From Xanthomonas sp. Leaf131 (GTDB taxonomy: Bacteria; Pseudomonadota; Gammaproteobacteria; Xanthomonadales; Xanthomonadaceae), in the NCBI RefSeq assembly GCF_001423495.1, contig NZ_LMOG01000022.1, positions 156,001-220,000 on the forward strand: DNA of 64,000 nt. Reading direction: 5' to 3'. The notes below the pieces were generated by a model. It saw only the letters and a program-made list of their open reading frames with translations, had not been told where the DNA came from and searched no databases. The first letter of the stretch is position 1, and every line of letters starts with the position of its first letter. Positions 34,745-44,179 of this stretch are shown one piece after another. Both the position numbers and the translations under genes were made by a program.

Positions 34745-36010
34745 CTACACCTGCGAGCGAAACGGGATGACCAGCTTCTCGCCCAGCTTCTGTCGCAGCG
34801 GCCGCTTGCGCCAACGCTCCAGCGTGTACAGCTCGGCCCGTTGCAGGTCGCGCTCGAACACCTCGGTCATCTGCGCGGCCAGCGCACGGTCGTAGACATT
34901 CAAGCTGGCCTCGTCGTTGAGGCGGAACGAGCGGATGTCGAAGTTGGTCGAGCCCACCGAGACCAGCAGGCTGTCGATGATCAGCAACTTGGTGTGCAGC
35001 ATGGTGGGCAGGAATTCGTGGATATCGATGCCGGCCTGCAGCAGCGGCTCCCAACTGGCCTTGGAGGCCAGCCGCACCGACACGGCATCAATATGTTTGC
35101 CGGGCAGCAGCACGCGGATGCGTACGCCGCGCGCGCGCGCTTCCAGCAGCGAGCGGGTGATCAGCGCATCCGGCACGAAATACGCCGCAGCCAGGTCGAT
35201 GGAGCTGCGCGCTGCAGCGATGGCGATCAGGTACATCAGGTGCATGCTCTCGCTGCCGCCCGCTGGCGAGGCCACGAACAGCTGCGCGTCGCTGTCGCCG
35301 GCCGGCGCCAATTCGGGGTAGTACTCGGCGCCGTTGAGCACGCGGCCGGTGGTCTTGATCCAGTTGTCGTTGAAGGCGGCTTGCACCTGCGCCACCACCG
35401 GACCTTCGATACGGTAATGCGAATCGCGCCAGTGCTCCGGGTCCTGCGCGTCGCCCATCCACTGGTCGGCCACGCCCACGCCACCGGTGAAGCCGATACG
35501 GCCATCGATCACCAACAGCTTGCGGTGGGTGCGGTTGTTGACGCGGTGCAGGTTGTACCAGGTCAGCGGGCGGTAGCGATGCACTTCCACCCCGGCCTCG
35601 GTCATGTCTTCGACCAGCGCGGCATCCATCTTCAGACTGCCGCCCCAGTCGATGGTGACGCGCACCTTGACCCCGGCACGGGCGCGCTCGGCCAGCGCCT
35701 GGCTGAACTCGCGGCCGATCTCGCCCGACCAGTAGATATAGGTTTCGAAAGTGATGGTGCGCTGCGCGCTGCGGATGGCGGCCAGCATCGCCGGGAAGAT
35801 CTGGTGGCCGTTGTGCAGCACCTGGATCTTGTTGCCGGGCAGGATCGCCGGGCCCAGCAACACCGACATCTCGCGCTTGAACTGCGGGTCGGACACGTCG
35901 TAGCAATGGCTCGGGATGTGCTCGAGCTTTTTCTCAGGCGTGGCGAAGTTGAGCAGCAGCAACCCCACCAGCAAGGTGATGACGACTGCGGCCACGATGA
36001 TCCATGTCAT
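34745..36010 (-). CDS. cls: Cardiolipin synthase (phospholipase D family)
   Basis: A 421-aa inner-membrane enzyme that condenses phosphatidylglycerol into cardiolipin. It has one N-terminal membrane segment (MTWIIVAAVVITLLVGLLLL) and two HKD motifs: HRKLLVIDGR near residue 165 and HTKLLIIDSLLVSVGSTN near residue 345. The usual Cls has two membrane segments, so this one is closer to the shorter ClsB/ClsC-like group. ATG at 36010 gives a clean transmembrane start. It is the only gene on this strand here. Confidence 0.88.
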   Translation of the reverse strand: MTWIIVAAVVITLLVGLLLLNFATPEKKLEHIPSHCYDVSDPQFKREMSVLLGPAILPGNKIQVLHNGHQIFPAMLAAIRSAQRTITFETYIYWSGEIGREFSQALAERARAGVKVRVTIDWGGSLKMDAALVEDMTEAGVEVHRYRPLTWYNLHRVNNRTHRKLLVIDGRIGFTGGVGVADQWMGDAQDPEHWRDSHYRIEGPVVAQVQAAFNDNWIKTTGRVLNGAEYYPELAPAGDSDAQLFVASPAGGSESMHLMYLIAIAAARSSIDLAAAYFVPDALITRSLLEARARGVRIRVLLPGKHIDAVSVRLASKASWEPLLQAGIDIHEFLPTMLHTKLLIIDSLLVSVGSTNFDIRSFRLNDEASLNVYDRALAAQMTEVFERDLQRAELYTLERWRKRPLRQKLGEKLVIPFRSQV

Positions 36011-36365
36011 GCATCCAACTCCCGTTCCCCTGCCATCAACGGCCCCAAGCGGCCGGCATTCTGGCAAGCCGGGCGGCATGGGGGTTGTGAAGGGGATGCT
36101 TCCGGCGTCTGCGCATGTACGTGCCGGCCCAGGGTGCCCGGATGTTCCGGGACTGGTGCTGTATTACCCGGGACACCGACAGATTCCTCCGGGCCTGCAC
36201 GCGTTTGTCGAGACGCGCAAGCAGGTGCTGCCTTAGGCGCCGATCCGTAGCGAATGCGGCCTCGACAATCACGGCCGGCTTTTCGACAGGGATGGCGCGA
36301 GACAAGCGTGGTGCAATGCACTCAGCCCGCGAGTAAGCCCCACATCCCGATGCTATCGTCCGCGC
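36011..36365. other. Divergent intergenic region with a small hairpin
   Basis: The 355 bases lie between cls (minus) and the YdeI-like gene (plus). A perfect CCCGGA/TCCGGG hairpin with a TGT loop lies at 36137-36151. No gene or RNA is supported. Promoters of both genes should be here. Confidence 0.4.
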
Positions 36366-36917
36366 ATGCCAAAGCCCGCCGCGACTATCCGCTTCAAGGC
36401 AATGTTGCTGGAGCCTGCAGCGCCTGCCGATGCGTGCTGGTTGTTTGTGCTGTTGCCCGTGGCTGCAAGCGACAAACTTCCCACACGCAGCATGGTCACG
36501 GTCGCCGGCACGTTTGCCGGGCATCCGCTGCAGGCAACGCTGCAGCCCGATGGGCAGGGCGGGCATTGGCTCAAGGTCGAGGCCGCGTTGCAGCAGGCTG
36601 CAGGCGTTGCGGCCGGCGCGAAGGTAACGCTGGACATTGCGCCGGTCGAAGAAGAGCCCGAGCCGCTGGTGCCGGACGATCTGCACGACGCGCTCGCCAC
36701 GCATCCAGCCGCGCGTGCAACATGGGGCGACATCACCGCGGTGGCGCGGCGCGACTGGATCTTCTGGATCGTCTCCGGCAAAAAAGCCGACACGCGGGTC
36801 AAGCGCATCGCCACCGCCTGCGATATGTTGGCTGCCGGCAAGCGGCGTGCGTGCTGCTTCGATCGCTCGGGGATGTACAGCAAATCGCTTGCTGCGCCGA
36901 CGCCGAAAGCGGACTGA
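36366..36917 (+). CDS. DUF1905/YdeI-like (OmpD-associated) protein
   Basis: A 183-aa cytoplasmic protein. The N-terminal ~95 residues fit DUF1905 (IRFKAMLLEP, FVLLPVAASDKLPTRSMVTV, KVTLDIAPVEEE). The C-terminal part fits the YdeI/bacteriocin-protection domain (VPDDLHDALATHPAARATWGDI and ARRDWIFWIVSGKKADTRVKRI). Members are linked to peptide or bacteriocin tolerance in enterobacteria, but the mechanism is not known. Length and domain order are typical. Confidence 0.8.
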   Translation: MPKPAATIRFKAMLLEPAAPADACWLFVLLPVAASDKLPTRSMVTVAGTFAGHPLQATLQPDGQGGHWLKVEAALQQAAGVAAGAKVTLDIAPVEEEPEPLVPDDLHDALATHPAARATWGDITAVARRDWIFWIVSGKKADTRVKRIATACDMLAAGKRRACCFDRSGMYSKSLAAPTPKAD

Positions 36918-37111
36918 ACCACTAAGACGACAGTCAGTGCACGTCGGTGTGGAATGACACGAGCAAATGCTCCGCGTTGGCTGCCTTGCGATCGCAAACC
37001 GGACGGACTAGCCGCTTGCACGGCGCCTGCCTATGCGCCGAAATGCTTACATGCGTCACACAAGCGCGCACCTATACTGCCGGGGTGTCCCACCCACAAG
37101 GTTCTGATTGC

Positions 37112-38473
37112 ATGAGCGCACCCCCAACGTCCCCGATCGCCGCCGGTTCTGGCGCAGCTCCCGGTAGCCTTCGCCGTTCGGTGTCCAACACGCTCAAGGG
37201 CTCGGCCGGCAATCTGGTCGAGTGGTACGACGTCTACGTCTACTCGGTGTTTGCGGTCTATTTCGAGTCGCAGTTCTTCTCCAAGGAAGACAAGAACGCC
37301 ACGATGTTCGTGTGGGCGATCTTTGCGATGACCTTTTTGATGCGCCCGATCGGCGCGTGGTACTTCGGTCGCTTCGCCGACCGTTACGGCCGCCGTCTTG
37401 CACTGACCATCTCGGTGTCGATGATGGCGCTGTGCTCGTTCGTCATCGCCATCACCCCGACGGTGTCCACGATCGGCATCGCCGCGCCGATCATCCTGTT
37501 GCTGGCGCGCCTGGTGCAGGGCTTTGCCACCGGTGGCGAATACGGCACCAGCGCGACCTACATGTCCGAGGCGGCGATTCCTGGCCGACGCGGGTTCCTG
37601 TCGTCGTTCCATTACGTCACGCTGGTTGGCGGGCATGTGCTGGCGCAGACCACCTTGTTGGTGATGCTGCACTTCTTCGACGTATCGCAGGTGTCCGAGT
37701 GGGGCTGGCGTGTGGCGTTCGGCCTGGGCGGTATCGGTGCGCTGGTGGTGTTCTGGCTGCGCCAGACCATGGACGAGTCGCTGAGCTCGGAAGCGATCGC
37801 CGATTCGCGTACCGGCAAGGCCAAGGCCTCCGGTTCGATGCGCGAGTTGTTCGTCAATCAGTGGCGTCCGTTGCTGTTGTGCTTCCTGATCACCGCCGGC
37901 GGCACGATCGCGTTCTACACCTATTCGGTGACCGGCCCGAAGATGATCCAGACCGCGTTCGCCGGCGGCGACGTAATGGCCGGCACCATCATCAACCTGG
38001 TCGCGCTGACGGTGCTGATGCTGATGCAGCCGGTGGGCGGCTGGTTGTCCGACATCGTCGGGCGCAAGAGTCTGTTGGTGTTCTTCGGCATCGGCGGCGT
38101 GCTCTACACCTGGTTCCTGGTGATGGAACTGCCCAAGCAGACCGACTGGCTGACCGCGTTCGCGATCCTCACCGTGGGCTTTGTGATCCTGACCGGCTAC
38201 ACCTCGATCAATGCGGTAGTGAAGGCGGAATTGTTCCCGACCCACGTGCGCGCGCTGGGCGTGGGCCTGGGTTATGCGCTGGCGAATTCGGCGTTCGGCG
38301 GCACTGCGCCGTTGCTGTATCAGGCCTCGTTGAAGACCGGCCACGTGAGCGAGTTCGTGATCTATGCCACGGCGGTGATTGCGGTGTCGTTGGTGGTGTA
38401 CATGTTCTTCCTGACCAACAAGGGCAGCAATTGGCTGGATGACGAAGCGGCGATGGATCAGCGCAAGCGGTGA
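37112..38473 (+). CDS. kgtP: MFS transporter, MHS family (alpha-ketoglutarate permease-like)
   Basis: A 453-aa proton symporter with 12 membrane segments. The MHS signatures are clear: GNLVEWYDVYVYSVFAVYF near the N-terminus, GRFADRYGRRLAL after segment 2, and RLVQGFATGGEYGTSATYMSEAA in segment 4. It is closest to KgtP, which imports 2-oxoglutarate, though citrate or other dicarboxylates are possible. ATG at 37112 begins the conserved part. It is convergent with the efflux operon, separated by a pair of hairpin repeats that probably stop transcription from both sides. Confidence 0.82.
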   Translation: MSAPPTSPIAAGSGAAPGSLRRSVSNTLKGSAGNLVEWYDVYVYSVFAVYFESQFFSKEDKNATMFVWAIFAMTFLMRPIGAWYFGRFADRYGRRLALTISVSMMALCSFVIAITPTVSTIGIAAPIILLLARLVQGFATGGEYGTSATYMSEAAIPGRRGFLSSFHYVTLVGGHVLAQTTLLVMLHFFDVSQVSEWGWRVAFGLGGIGALVVFWLRQTMDESLSSEAIADSRTGKAKASGSMRELFVNQWRPLLLCFLITAGGTIAFYTYSVTGPKMIQTAFAGGDVMAGTIINLVALTVLMLMQPVGGWLSDIVGRKSLLVFFGIGGVLYTWFLVMELPKQTDWLTAFAILTVGFVILTGYTSINAVVKAELFPTHVRALGVGLGYALANSAFGGTAPLLYQASLKTGHVSEFVIYATAVIAVSLVVYMFFLTNKGSNWLDDEAAMDQRKR

Positions 38474-38481
38474 TGTGTTTT

Positions 38482-38610
38482 GCCCTTCTCCCATCGGGAG
38501 AAGGTGCCCGAAGGGCGGATGAGGGTACGTGCGAAGCCTCATGTGATCTATTGCCAGTGGCGTCGCCCCGTACCCTCACCCCAACCCCTCTCCCGAGGGG
38601 AGAGGGGCTA
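38482..38610. repeat. Pair of CCCTCTCCC hairpin repeats in inverted orientation
   Basis: A forward copy (38482-38529) and an inverse copy (38569-38610) flank ~40 bases, making a long imperfect palindrome; GCGAAGCC-like arms continue into the spacer. The inverse copy overlaps the last codons and the stop of the FUSC gene. The pair lies between convergent genes and could act as a bidirectional terminator. Confidence 0.85.
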
Positions 38611-41008
38611 AAGGCGGCTGAGTATCGGAATTTCTATGGGTTTGCGGCGGCGTTACTGCAAACACGCTGTAACGCAGCCCGATCAACCCCAGCAGCGCTT
38701 CATCGCGATGCGCACCTGCCGGCACCTTGCCCACACGCGCCAGCGACGCATCCAGACGCTCACGCAACGCATCCGGCCCCGGCAACGGGCGCTTGTGCGC
38801 AATCTGCTGCCGATAATGCGCAGCAACTTCGGCCAGAATCGCATCCACCGCCTCCCTGCTCGGCTGCGGCAATCCGTGCCGCGCGCTGCGCAGTTGCAGG
38901 ATGTTCAAGCCCACACGCACTTCGTTGAGCATATCCACCGAGGCCAGGTCGCTGCCTTCCGGCGTCAATGCCAGCCGTGGTGCGAGCAAGCCCAGCAGGT
39001 CCAGCATGCGGGCGGCAAAATGCTGCCGATCCTGTGCGCCGCGGCCGTCGGCGGCCTCGGCCAGCGTGCGCCAGCCCTGGCGTACCAGGCGGCGTGCGCT
39101 CCATTCGGCACCCACCGAGCGAAATAGCCGCGTCAGCACCACCGCAAATCCGATGCCCAACACCATCGCCACCGCCGCATTGACGAAGCTCTGGATGTTG
39201 GCGTTGTAGGTGTTCTGCAAACTCAGCAACGCGGTGAGATTCACCACCAGCGGCAGCGCGATCAGCATGCTCTTGGGGCGATGCAACAATGCGCCGACCG
39301 GCAGAAACACCGCCGCCAGCACCAACACCAGCATCGGGAAATCGTGGATTGCCGGAAAAATGCCGAACAGATAGATGCCAGCCACCACGCTGGCCACCAC
39401 CGCCCAGGTCAGGAACGAGAGCATGCTCGGCGCGGGGTCGTCCTGCGCAGCAAAGAACGCGGCGGTCACCGCGGCCATCATCGCGCCATTGCCGCCGCCT
39501 TCCCAGCCGATGCCGATCCACAGCACGCAGTACGCCATCAGCGCGAAGCCGGCGCTGAGAGCGGAGAACGCGGCCATGCCGAAATCGATGTGGCGGGTGG
39601 TGCTTGCAGGTGCCGTCGTGTCGGCGGTGTCGCGCGGTGGCCAGGCAAGTCGCTGCGCTCGTGAGGAGCGCTGACGTGGCTGCGCAGTGTGTCCAAGCAA
39701 TGCAGCCTCAGCCTGCGCTGGTGGAAGTGCGATTGCAGCATCGCGTTGTGACCCGCGCAGGCGCTGTAGCAACGATAGCTGCATGCGCGAACGCGCGGCG
39801 GGTTCGCTTTGCGCGGCCTGAGCCCGTTCGGGTGAGTCAGCCGTTGCTGCATCACGTTGTGACCAGCGCAGGCGCTGTAGCAACGAGGGCTGCGTGCGCG
39901 AACGTACAGCGGGATCGCTTTGTGCAGCGTCAGCCCGGTCGGATGATTTCACCGTTGCAGGTTGTCTCGCCGCGCTCGGCATCGCACGCAGCACCGGAGT
40001 CGCCGTGCCGTCCACCACCGCCTGCTCCAGCGTGCGGCAGTCTTGCCATAGATCAAGCAGTTCCTGCAGGCGCAGCAGCAAGCTCGCCAGCAGCAGATGT
40101 TCGATGTCCTGATCCACCACCGGGCGCAGTGCGGTGATGCGTGCGCGCAGCGCGTCGACCTCTGCGTCGCTGCGTGCGTCCTCGCGCCGATCCACCCAGG
40201 CCGCGACGTCTTCCAGTAGCGCGGCAGTCTCAGGCGGCAACACAGACCCATCGCGCTGCAACGCATCCAGCCGATCTGCAATCGACGACAGCACCGGCAA
40301 TAACAGCAGCATGCGTGCGCGCAGCTGTTCCAGCGTGGGTGCGGCATGGGCATGGCGCGGGTCGTCGTGGCGCACGAAGGCGATCAAGGCCTCGAACTGC
40401 ACCAGGTCTGCGGCCAGGCGATTGCGCGGCGCCTGCGATGGGCCGCGCTGCAACACCTGGCGACACCATTGCGCCGCGTCCTGCATCCAGTTGCCAATGC
40501 GCGCGGTGAGCATCGGCTTGACTGAGGCGGGAAACACCAGTGCGGCAAACAGCACCGCCATCACCGTGCCCAGGATGATCTCTTCGCTGCGTGCCACCAC
40601 GGTGTCGAAGATGCCTTCCGGCGAGGTCACCGCAGGAAAACCGATGAACGCGGTGGTGTAGCCGGCCAGCAAAAACGCATAGCCGCTCGGGCCACGATTG
40701 AGCAGCGCCAGGAACAGGCAGGCCGACAGCCACAACGCCATCGCCGCGCTCAGCAGCAGTGGCGTCTCCACCAGGTTCGGCAACATCACCAGGGTGGCCA
40801 CGCCGGCCAGCAAGGTGCCGAGCACGCGGTACACGCCTTTGGCGCGGGTGGGGCCGAGCAGCGGTTGCGAGACGATGTAGACCGTGGCCATCGCCCAATA
40901 CGGCCGCGACAGGTTGCCGGCCAGCCCCACATACAACGCCGCGATCGAGGCGGCGAAGGTCTTGGCCGAAAACAGCCAGGCCTGGCGATCGCGCAGCAGT
41001 GAACTCAT
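38576..41008 (-). CDS. FUSC-family inner-membrane efflux protein
   Basis: An 810-aa protein of the fusaric acid resistance/AaeB type. Two blocks of hydrophobic segments are seen (residues about 15-165, and after about residue 485), with a long cytoplasmic middle. The start overlaps the outer-membrane-factor gene by ATGA. The middle carries a 37-residue tandem duplication (SLLQRLR and SQRDAA recur). The C-terminal residues PPLAPLPSGEGLG and the stop are supplied by a hairpin repeat. With the HlyD-like and DUF1656 proteins it should export aromatic or aryl carboxylic acids. Confidence 0.85.
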   Translation of the reverse strand: MSSLLRDRQAWLFSAKTFAASIAALYVGLAGNLSRPYWAMATVYIVSQPLLGPTRAKGVYRVLGTLLAGVATLVMLPNLVETPLLLSAAMALWLSACLFLALLNRGPSGYAFLLAGYTTAFIGFPAVTSPEGIFDTVVARSEEIILGTVMAVLFAALVFPASVKPMLTARIGNWMQDAAQWCRQVLQRGPSQAPRNRLAADLVQFEALIAFVRHDDPRHAHAAPTLEQLRARMLLLLPVLSSIADRLDALQRDGSVLPPETAALLEDVAAWVDRREDARSDAEVDALRARITALRPVVDQDIEHLLLASLLLRLQELLDLWQDCRTLEQAVVDGTATPVLRAMPSAARQPATVKSSDRADAAQSDPAVRSRTQPSLLQRLRWSQRDAATADSPERAQAAQSEPAARSRMQLSLLQRLRGSQRDAAIALPPAQAEAALLGHTAQPRQRSSRAQRLAWPPRDTADTTAPASTTRHIDFGMAAFSALSAGFALMAYCVLWIGIGWEGGGNGAMMAAVTAAFFAAQDDPAPSMLSFLTWAVVASVVAGIYLFGIFPAIHDFPMLVLVLAAVFLPVGALLHRPKSMLIALPLVVNLTALLSLQNTYNANIQSFVNAAVAMVLGIGFAVVLTRLFRSVGAEWSARRLVRQGWRTLAEAADGRGAQDRQHFAARMLDLLGLLAPRLALTPEGSDLASVDMLNEVRVGLNILQLRSARHGLPQPSREAVDAILAEVAAHYRQQIAHKRPLPGPDALRERLDASLARVGKVPAGAHRDEALLGLIGLRYSVFAVTPPQTHRNSDTQPPLAPLPSGEGLG
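39731..39945 (-). repeat. 111-base tandem duplication in the FUSC gene
   Basis: The segments from 39731 and from 39842 are about 85% identical over ~100 bases, at an offset of 111 bases (37 codons), so the frame is kept. A weaker third copy may precede them at about 39620-39700. The repeated residues are charged and Gln-Arg rich and lie in the predicted cytoplasmic part. Confidence 0.8.
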
Positions 41009-42465
41009 CGCGCGGCAGTCGGGTCGGTGTGGCCGGCCCTGGTTTCCCAGCCGCCGCCCAGCGCGAGAAACAACTGGAGTTGATCTTGCGAGACCTGCGC
41101 CTGGGCGTTGGCCAAGGTCATGTCAGCAGTTGCCAGCGTGCGCTCGGCATCCAGGCTGGACAGATACGGCGTGCGCCCGCCCTGATACAGGCGCCGGTTC
41201 TGCGACGAGGCCAGTTCGGCCTGTTGCTGCGCCTGTTCCAGCAGATGCAGGCGGTCCAGATCCTGCGCGTAACGCGACAGCGTGGTCTGCACCTCGCGCA
41301 GCGCCTGCAGTACGGTGTTGTCGAACTGCGCCAGCGCCGCGTCTGCGCCGGCCTCGGTGGCGCGCACGCGCGCACGTGCGCCGCCGGACGGCAGCGTCCA
41401 GGAAATCAACGGGCCGAACGACCAGGCATGCGTGGCCGGCTCGCCGACGTCGGCCAGCAGGCCTGTGGCGCCAATCGAGCCACCTAAGCGGATCTCCGGA
41501 TACAGCTCGGCGGTGGCCACGCCGATGCGCGCGGTAGCTGCCGCCAGCCGGCGTTCGGCCTGGCGCACATCCGGGCGACGCGCCAGCAGCGCGCGGCCGT
41601 CGCCGATCGGAATCGGTTGCTGCAAGGCCGGCGCCTGCGCGCAGCTGTCCACACCGGCGGGGACTTCACTGGGTGTCTTGCCGAGTAGCGCAGCCAGTTG
41701 ATAACCGGCGGCCTGGCGGCGCGCGCGCAGCGGCGGCAAGGCGGCTTCCAGCATCGCCACTTGCGCACTGGCACGTGCCAGATCGGGCGGGGTGCCGCGG
41801 CCGGCATCGATCAGGCGTTGGGTGACCGCACGGCTGCGCTGCTGCAATTGCAGCGAATGCTCGGCCACGTGCAGCTCGTGGTTGGCGTGGCAGATCTCCA
41901 CATAACTGCCGGCCACCTGCGCGGCCACGTTGACGCGGGCCAGATCGATCGCGGCCTGGGCGACTTGCGTATCGGCCTGCGCGGCCTCGGCGCCACGCTG
42001 CAGCTTGCCGAACAGATCGAACTGATACGACACCCCGAACTTGCCATCGGCCAGGTTGAACACCGGCAGTTTTTCCTGCTGCAAAAATGCCTGCGCCGAG
42101 ACCTGCGCGCGGCTGACGCCAGCCTCCACTTCGTAGTCGAAACCACCCGCGTCCAGCGCTTGTTCGTACACCGCGGCGGCGCGGCGCAGGTTGGCACCGG
42201 CGACCTTCAACTCGACGTTGTCGCGCAAGGCCTGTTCGATCAGGCCATCCAGCATCGGGTCCTGATACAGCGCCCACCAGCGTGCCGGCAGCGGCGCGCC
42301 GGCCTGCACCTGGTCGTTGCCGGTGTCGAGGAAGGCGGCGTTGGCGGTGGGCCGGCTGTAGGCGGAGTCGTTCGGCACCGCGTAGTTCGGGCCAACCGTG
42401 GTGCACGCGCTCAGTGCGCTCAGCAGTACAGCCAATCCCAGAGGACGAAACACGGCGTGCTTCAT
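41005..42465 (-). CDS. Outer-membrane efflux lipoprotein (NodT family)
   Basis: A 486-aa TolC-like channel. The N-terminus has a lipobox (LLSALSA-C, Cys21) followed by TTVGPNYAVP, the common opening of NodT-family factors. Two repeated outer-membrane-efflux domains follow (FGVSYQFDLFGKLQRGAEAA and FGPLISWTLPSGGARARVRA). It overlaps both neighbours by ATGA, so it is expressed with the HlyD-like adaptor and the FUSC pump and completes a tripartite export route through the envelope. Confidence 0.9.
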   Translation of the reverse strand: MKHAVFRPLGLAVLLSALSACTTVGPNYAVPNDSAYSRPTANAAFLDTGNDQVQAGAPLPARWWALYQDPMLDGLIEQALRDNVELKVAGANLRRAAAVYEQALDAGGFDYEVEAGVSRAQVSAQAFLQQEKLPVFNLADGKFGVSYQFDLFGKLQRGAEAAQADTQVAQAAIDLARVNVAAQVAGSYVEICHANHELHVAEHSLQLQQRSRAVTQRLIDAGRGTPPDLARASAQVAMLEAALPPLRARRQAAGYQLAALLGKTPSEVPAGVDSCAQAPALQQPIPIGDGRALLARRPDVRQAERRLAAATARIGVATAELYPEIRLGGSIGATGLLADVGEPATHAWSFGPLISWTLPSGGARARVRATEAGADAALAQFDNTVLQALREVQTTLSRYAQDLDRLHLLEQAQQQAELASSQNRRLYQGGRTPYLSSLDAERTLATADMTLANAQAQVSQDQLQLFLALGGGWETRAGHTDPTAAR

Positions 42466-43403
42466 GGCGCGGCCTTCGCCTGCAGTCGAGCAGGCGCAGC
42501 GACCGGTGCCGGGGCAGTGGCCGGGGCAGGGCGCGCGGTGTCGGGCAGGATGGTCACGGTGGCGGTGCGCCCGGCGATCAACTGCACCTGCGCCGGCACC
42601 CGATCCAGCACGATGCGCACCGGGATGCGCTGCGCCAGCCGCACCCAGTCGAACGCCGGAGTGACGTTGGGCAACGCGCCGGCGCTGCCGCTACGGTAAC
42701 GGTCCTCGATCCCGGCAGCGATGCTCTGCACATGCCCGTGCAAGGTGACCGGCTCGCCCATCAGGTGCACGTCCACGCGCTGGCCGGCATGCACGCCGTG
42801 CAGGCGGGTCTCTTCGAAATAGCCATCGACGCGGAACGAGCCGGTGTCCAGCACCGCCACCACCGGGCGCCCGGCGCTGACGTAATCGCCCACGCGCACG
42901 GTGCGGTCGCTGACATGGCCGTCGGCCGGGCTGCGCACCTGCGTGCGGTCCAGATTGAGCTGGGCCAGGTCCACCGCCGATTGCGCGGTGGCCACGGCGG
43001 CTTGTGCCTTTTGCACATTGGAGCGGCGCACCTCGGCATCTTCGGCGGCGACCAGGTCCTGCAGGCTGCGGTCGCGCGCGATCTCGCGGCGCAGCTGGCT
43101 CAACGTGGCCTGGCGCTCGGCCAGCGCGGCGCGGGCCTGTTCCAGTGCGATCGCATAGCGCGCGCGGTCCACCACAAACAGCAACTGCCCGCGCGTGACT
43201 GCCTGGTTGTCGGCCACCGCCACGCGCTCCACCAGCCCGGACACATCCGGCGCCACCTGCACCACATCGGCGCCCACGTGCGCATCGCGCGTCCACGGCG
43301 CCTCCATGTAGTAACGCCACAGGTGCTGCAGCACCAACGCGGCCACCACCACCATTGCCAGGGTCAGCAACGCCGGCCCCGCGTTTTTGATCAGCTTTTT
43401 CAC
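42462..43403 (-). CDS. HlyD-family membrane-fusion protein (EmrA/AaeA-like)
   Basis: A 313-aa periplasmic adaptor. It begins with a membrane anchor (GPALLTLAMVVVAALVLQ), then a biotinyl-lipoyl-like half (VAPDVSGLVERVAVADNQAV), a coiled-coil (LAERQATLSQLRREIARDRS) and the second half (VRSPADGHVSDRTVRVGDYV). GTG at 43403 is the start; it overlaps the DUF1656 stop (GTGA). A longer open frame on the same strand runs through the DUF1656 gene and is not used. The C-terminus is Ala-Pro rich. Confidence 0.9.
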   Translation of the reverse strand: MKKLIKNAGPALLTLAMVVVAALVLQHLWRYYMEAPWTRDAHVGADVVQVAPDVSGLVERVAVADNQAVTRGQLLFVVDRARYAIALEQARAALAERQATLSQLRREIARDRSLQDLVAAEDAEVRRSNVQKAQAAVATAQSAVDLAQLNLDRTQVRSPADGHVSDRTVRVGDYVSAGRPVVAVLDTGSFRVDGYFEETRLHGVHAGQRVDVHLMGEPVTLHGHVQSIAAGIEDRYRSGSAGALPNVTPAFDWVRLAQRIPVRIVLDRVPAQVQLIAGRTATVTILPDTARPAPATAPAPVAAPARLQAKAAP

Positions 43404-43609
43404 GATTGCATCCAACGGGTAAGGGAAAACAGGCCGCCCAGCAGCGCGATGTACAGCGCCAGGTTGAACAGCGCCGGGTGCCAGACATGCCGGTACGCGC
43501 CGGCCCGGGTCAGCAGCGCGGCGATGGCGCTGTTGAGCAGATAGGCCAGCGTCATCAACGCCAGCAAGGTGGGTACGAACACACCGTAGAGACTGAATTC
43601 GCCGTACAT
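43400..43609 (-). CDS. DUF1656 small membrane protein (AaeX-like)
   Basis: A 69-aa protein with two membrane segments (GVFVPTLLALMTLAYLLN and ALFNLALYIALLGGLFSL). The opening MYGEFSLYGVFVPTLLALM is typical of DUF1656/AaeX proteins, which accompany AaeAB and fusaric-acid pumps. ATG at 43609 has AGGA 8 bases upstream; a nearer ATG at 43618 has no proper spacing. It overlaps the adaptor gene by GTGA. Confidence 0.88.
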   Translation of the reverse strand: MYGEFSLYGVFVPTLLALMTLAYLLNSAIAALLTRAGAYRHVWHPALFNLALYIALLGGLFSLTRWMQS

Positions 43610-43719
43610 CGGGCACATCCTGGGTAAGAGAAAACAACGACGCCCCGCCCAGCGCCGCGCGCGCGCCAAGACATCGGCAAGCCACTACACGCGTCGCAGG
43701 GCGACGCCTGCCAACCGAC

Positions 43720-44175
43720 TCAGTCGGCTTGACCCAGCCGCGCATGCGCCTGCGCGATCTGCTCCCATAGCGTCAGCACCACCTGCACCTGGGCCTCGCT
43801 GAGCGTGCCGAACACCTGCGCGCGCAGCGCATCCAGGCGGATCTCGATGCGCCCGACCAGCGCCTGGCCTGCATCGGTGAGCCACAACTGGTTGGCGCGG
43901 CGGTCGCTGCTGTCGGCCTCGCGGCGCACCAGCGCCTGCGCGCACAGCTTGTCCAGCAGCCGCACCAGCGAGGGGCCTTCCATGCCCAGCTGCTGGGCCA
44001 GCGCCACCTGGCGGATGCCGCCGCCGGAGCGGCCGATCATCAACAACGGCCCGGTGCAGGCGCTGGACAGCCCGAAGTCGGCAAATGCCTGATCGGCCAG
44101 CCGCTGCCATTGGCGGGCGGCGACCAGCAAGCCGGAACTGAGCTGGGCACGCGGGGGAAGTGTCTTGCTTGTCAT
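43720..44175 (-). CDS. MarR-family regulator of the efflux operon
   Basis: A 151-aa winged-helix repressor. The DNA-binding part IRQVALAQQLGMEGPSLVRLLDKL and wing LVRREADSSDRRANQLWLTDAG match the MarR family. It is the first gene of the efflux cluster on this strand, with 110 bases to DUF1656. Two short palindromes lie directly before its start, so it probably represses itself and the pump until an aromatic ligand binds. Confidence 0.88.
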   Translation of the reverse strand: MTSKTLPPRAQLSSGLLVAARQWQRLADQAFADFGLSSACTGPLLMIGRSGGGIRQVALAQQLGMEGPSLVRLLDKLCAQALVRREADSSDRRANQLWLTDAGQALVGRIEIRLDALRAQVFGTLSEAQVQVVLTLWEQIAQAHARLGQAD

Positions 44176-44179
44176 AATA

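Noticed and set aside
34841..36250. A 469-codon plus-strand frame opposite cls
   Set aside because: Both HKD motifs of cardiolipin synthase are on the minus strand; the plus frame resembles nothing.
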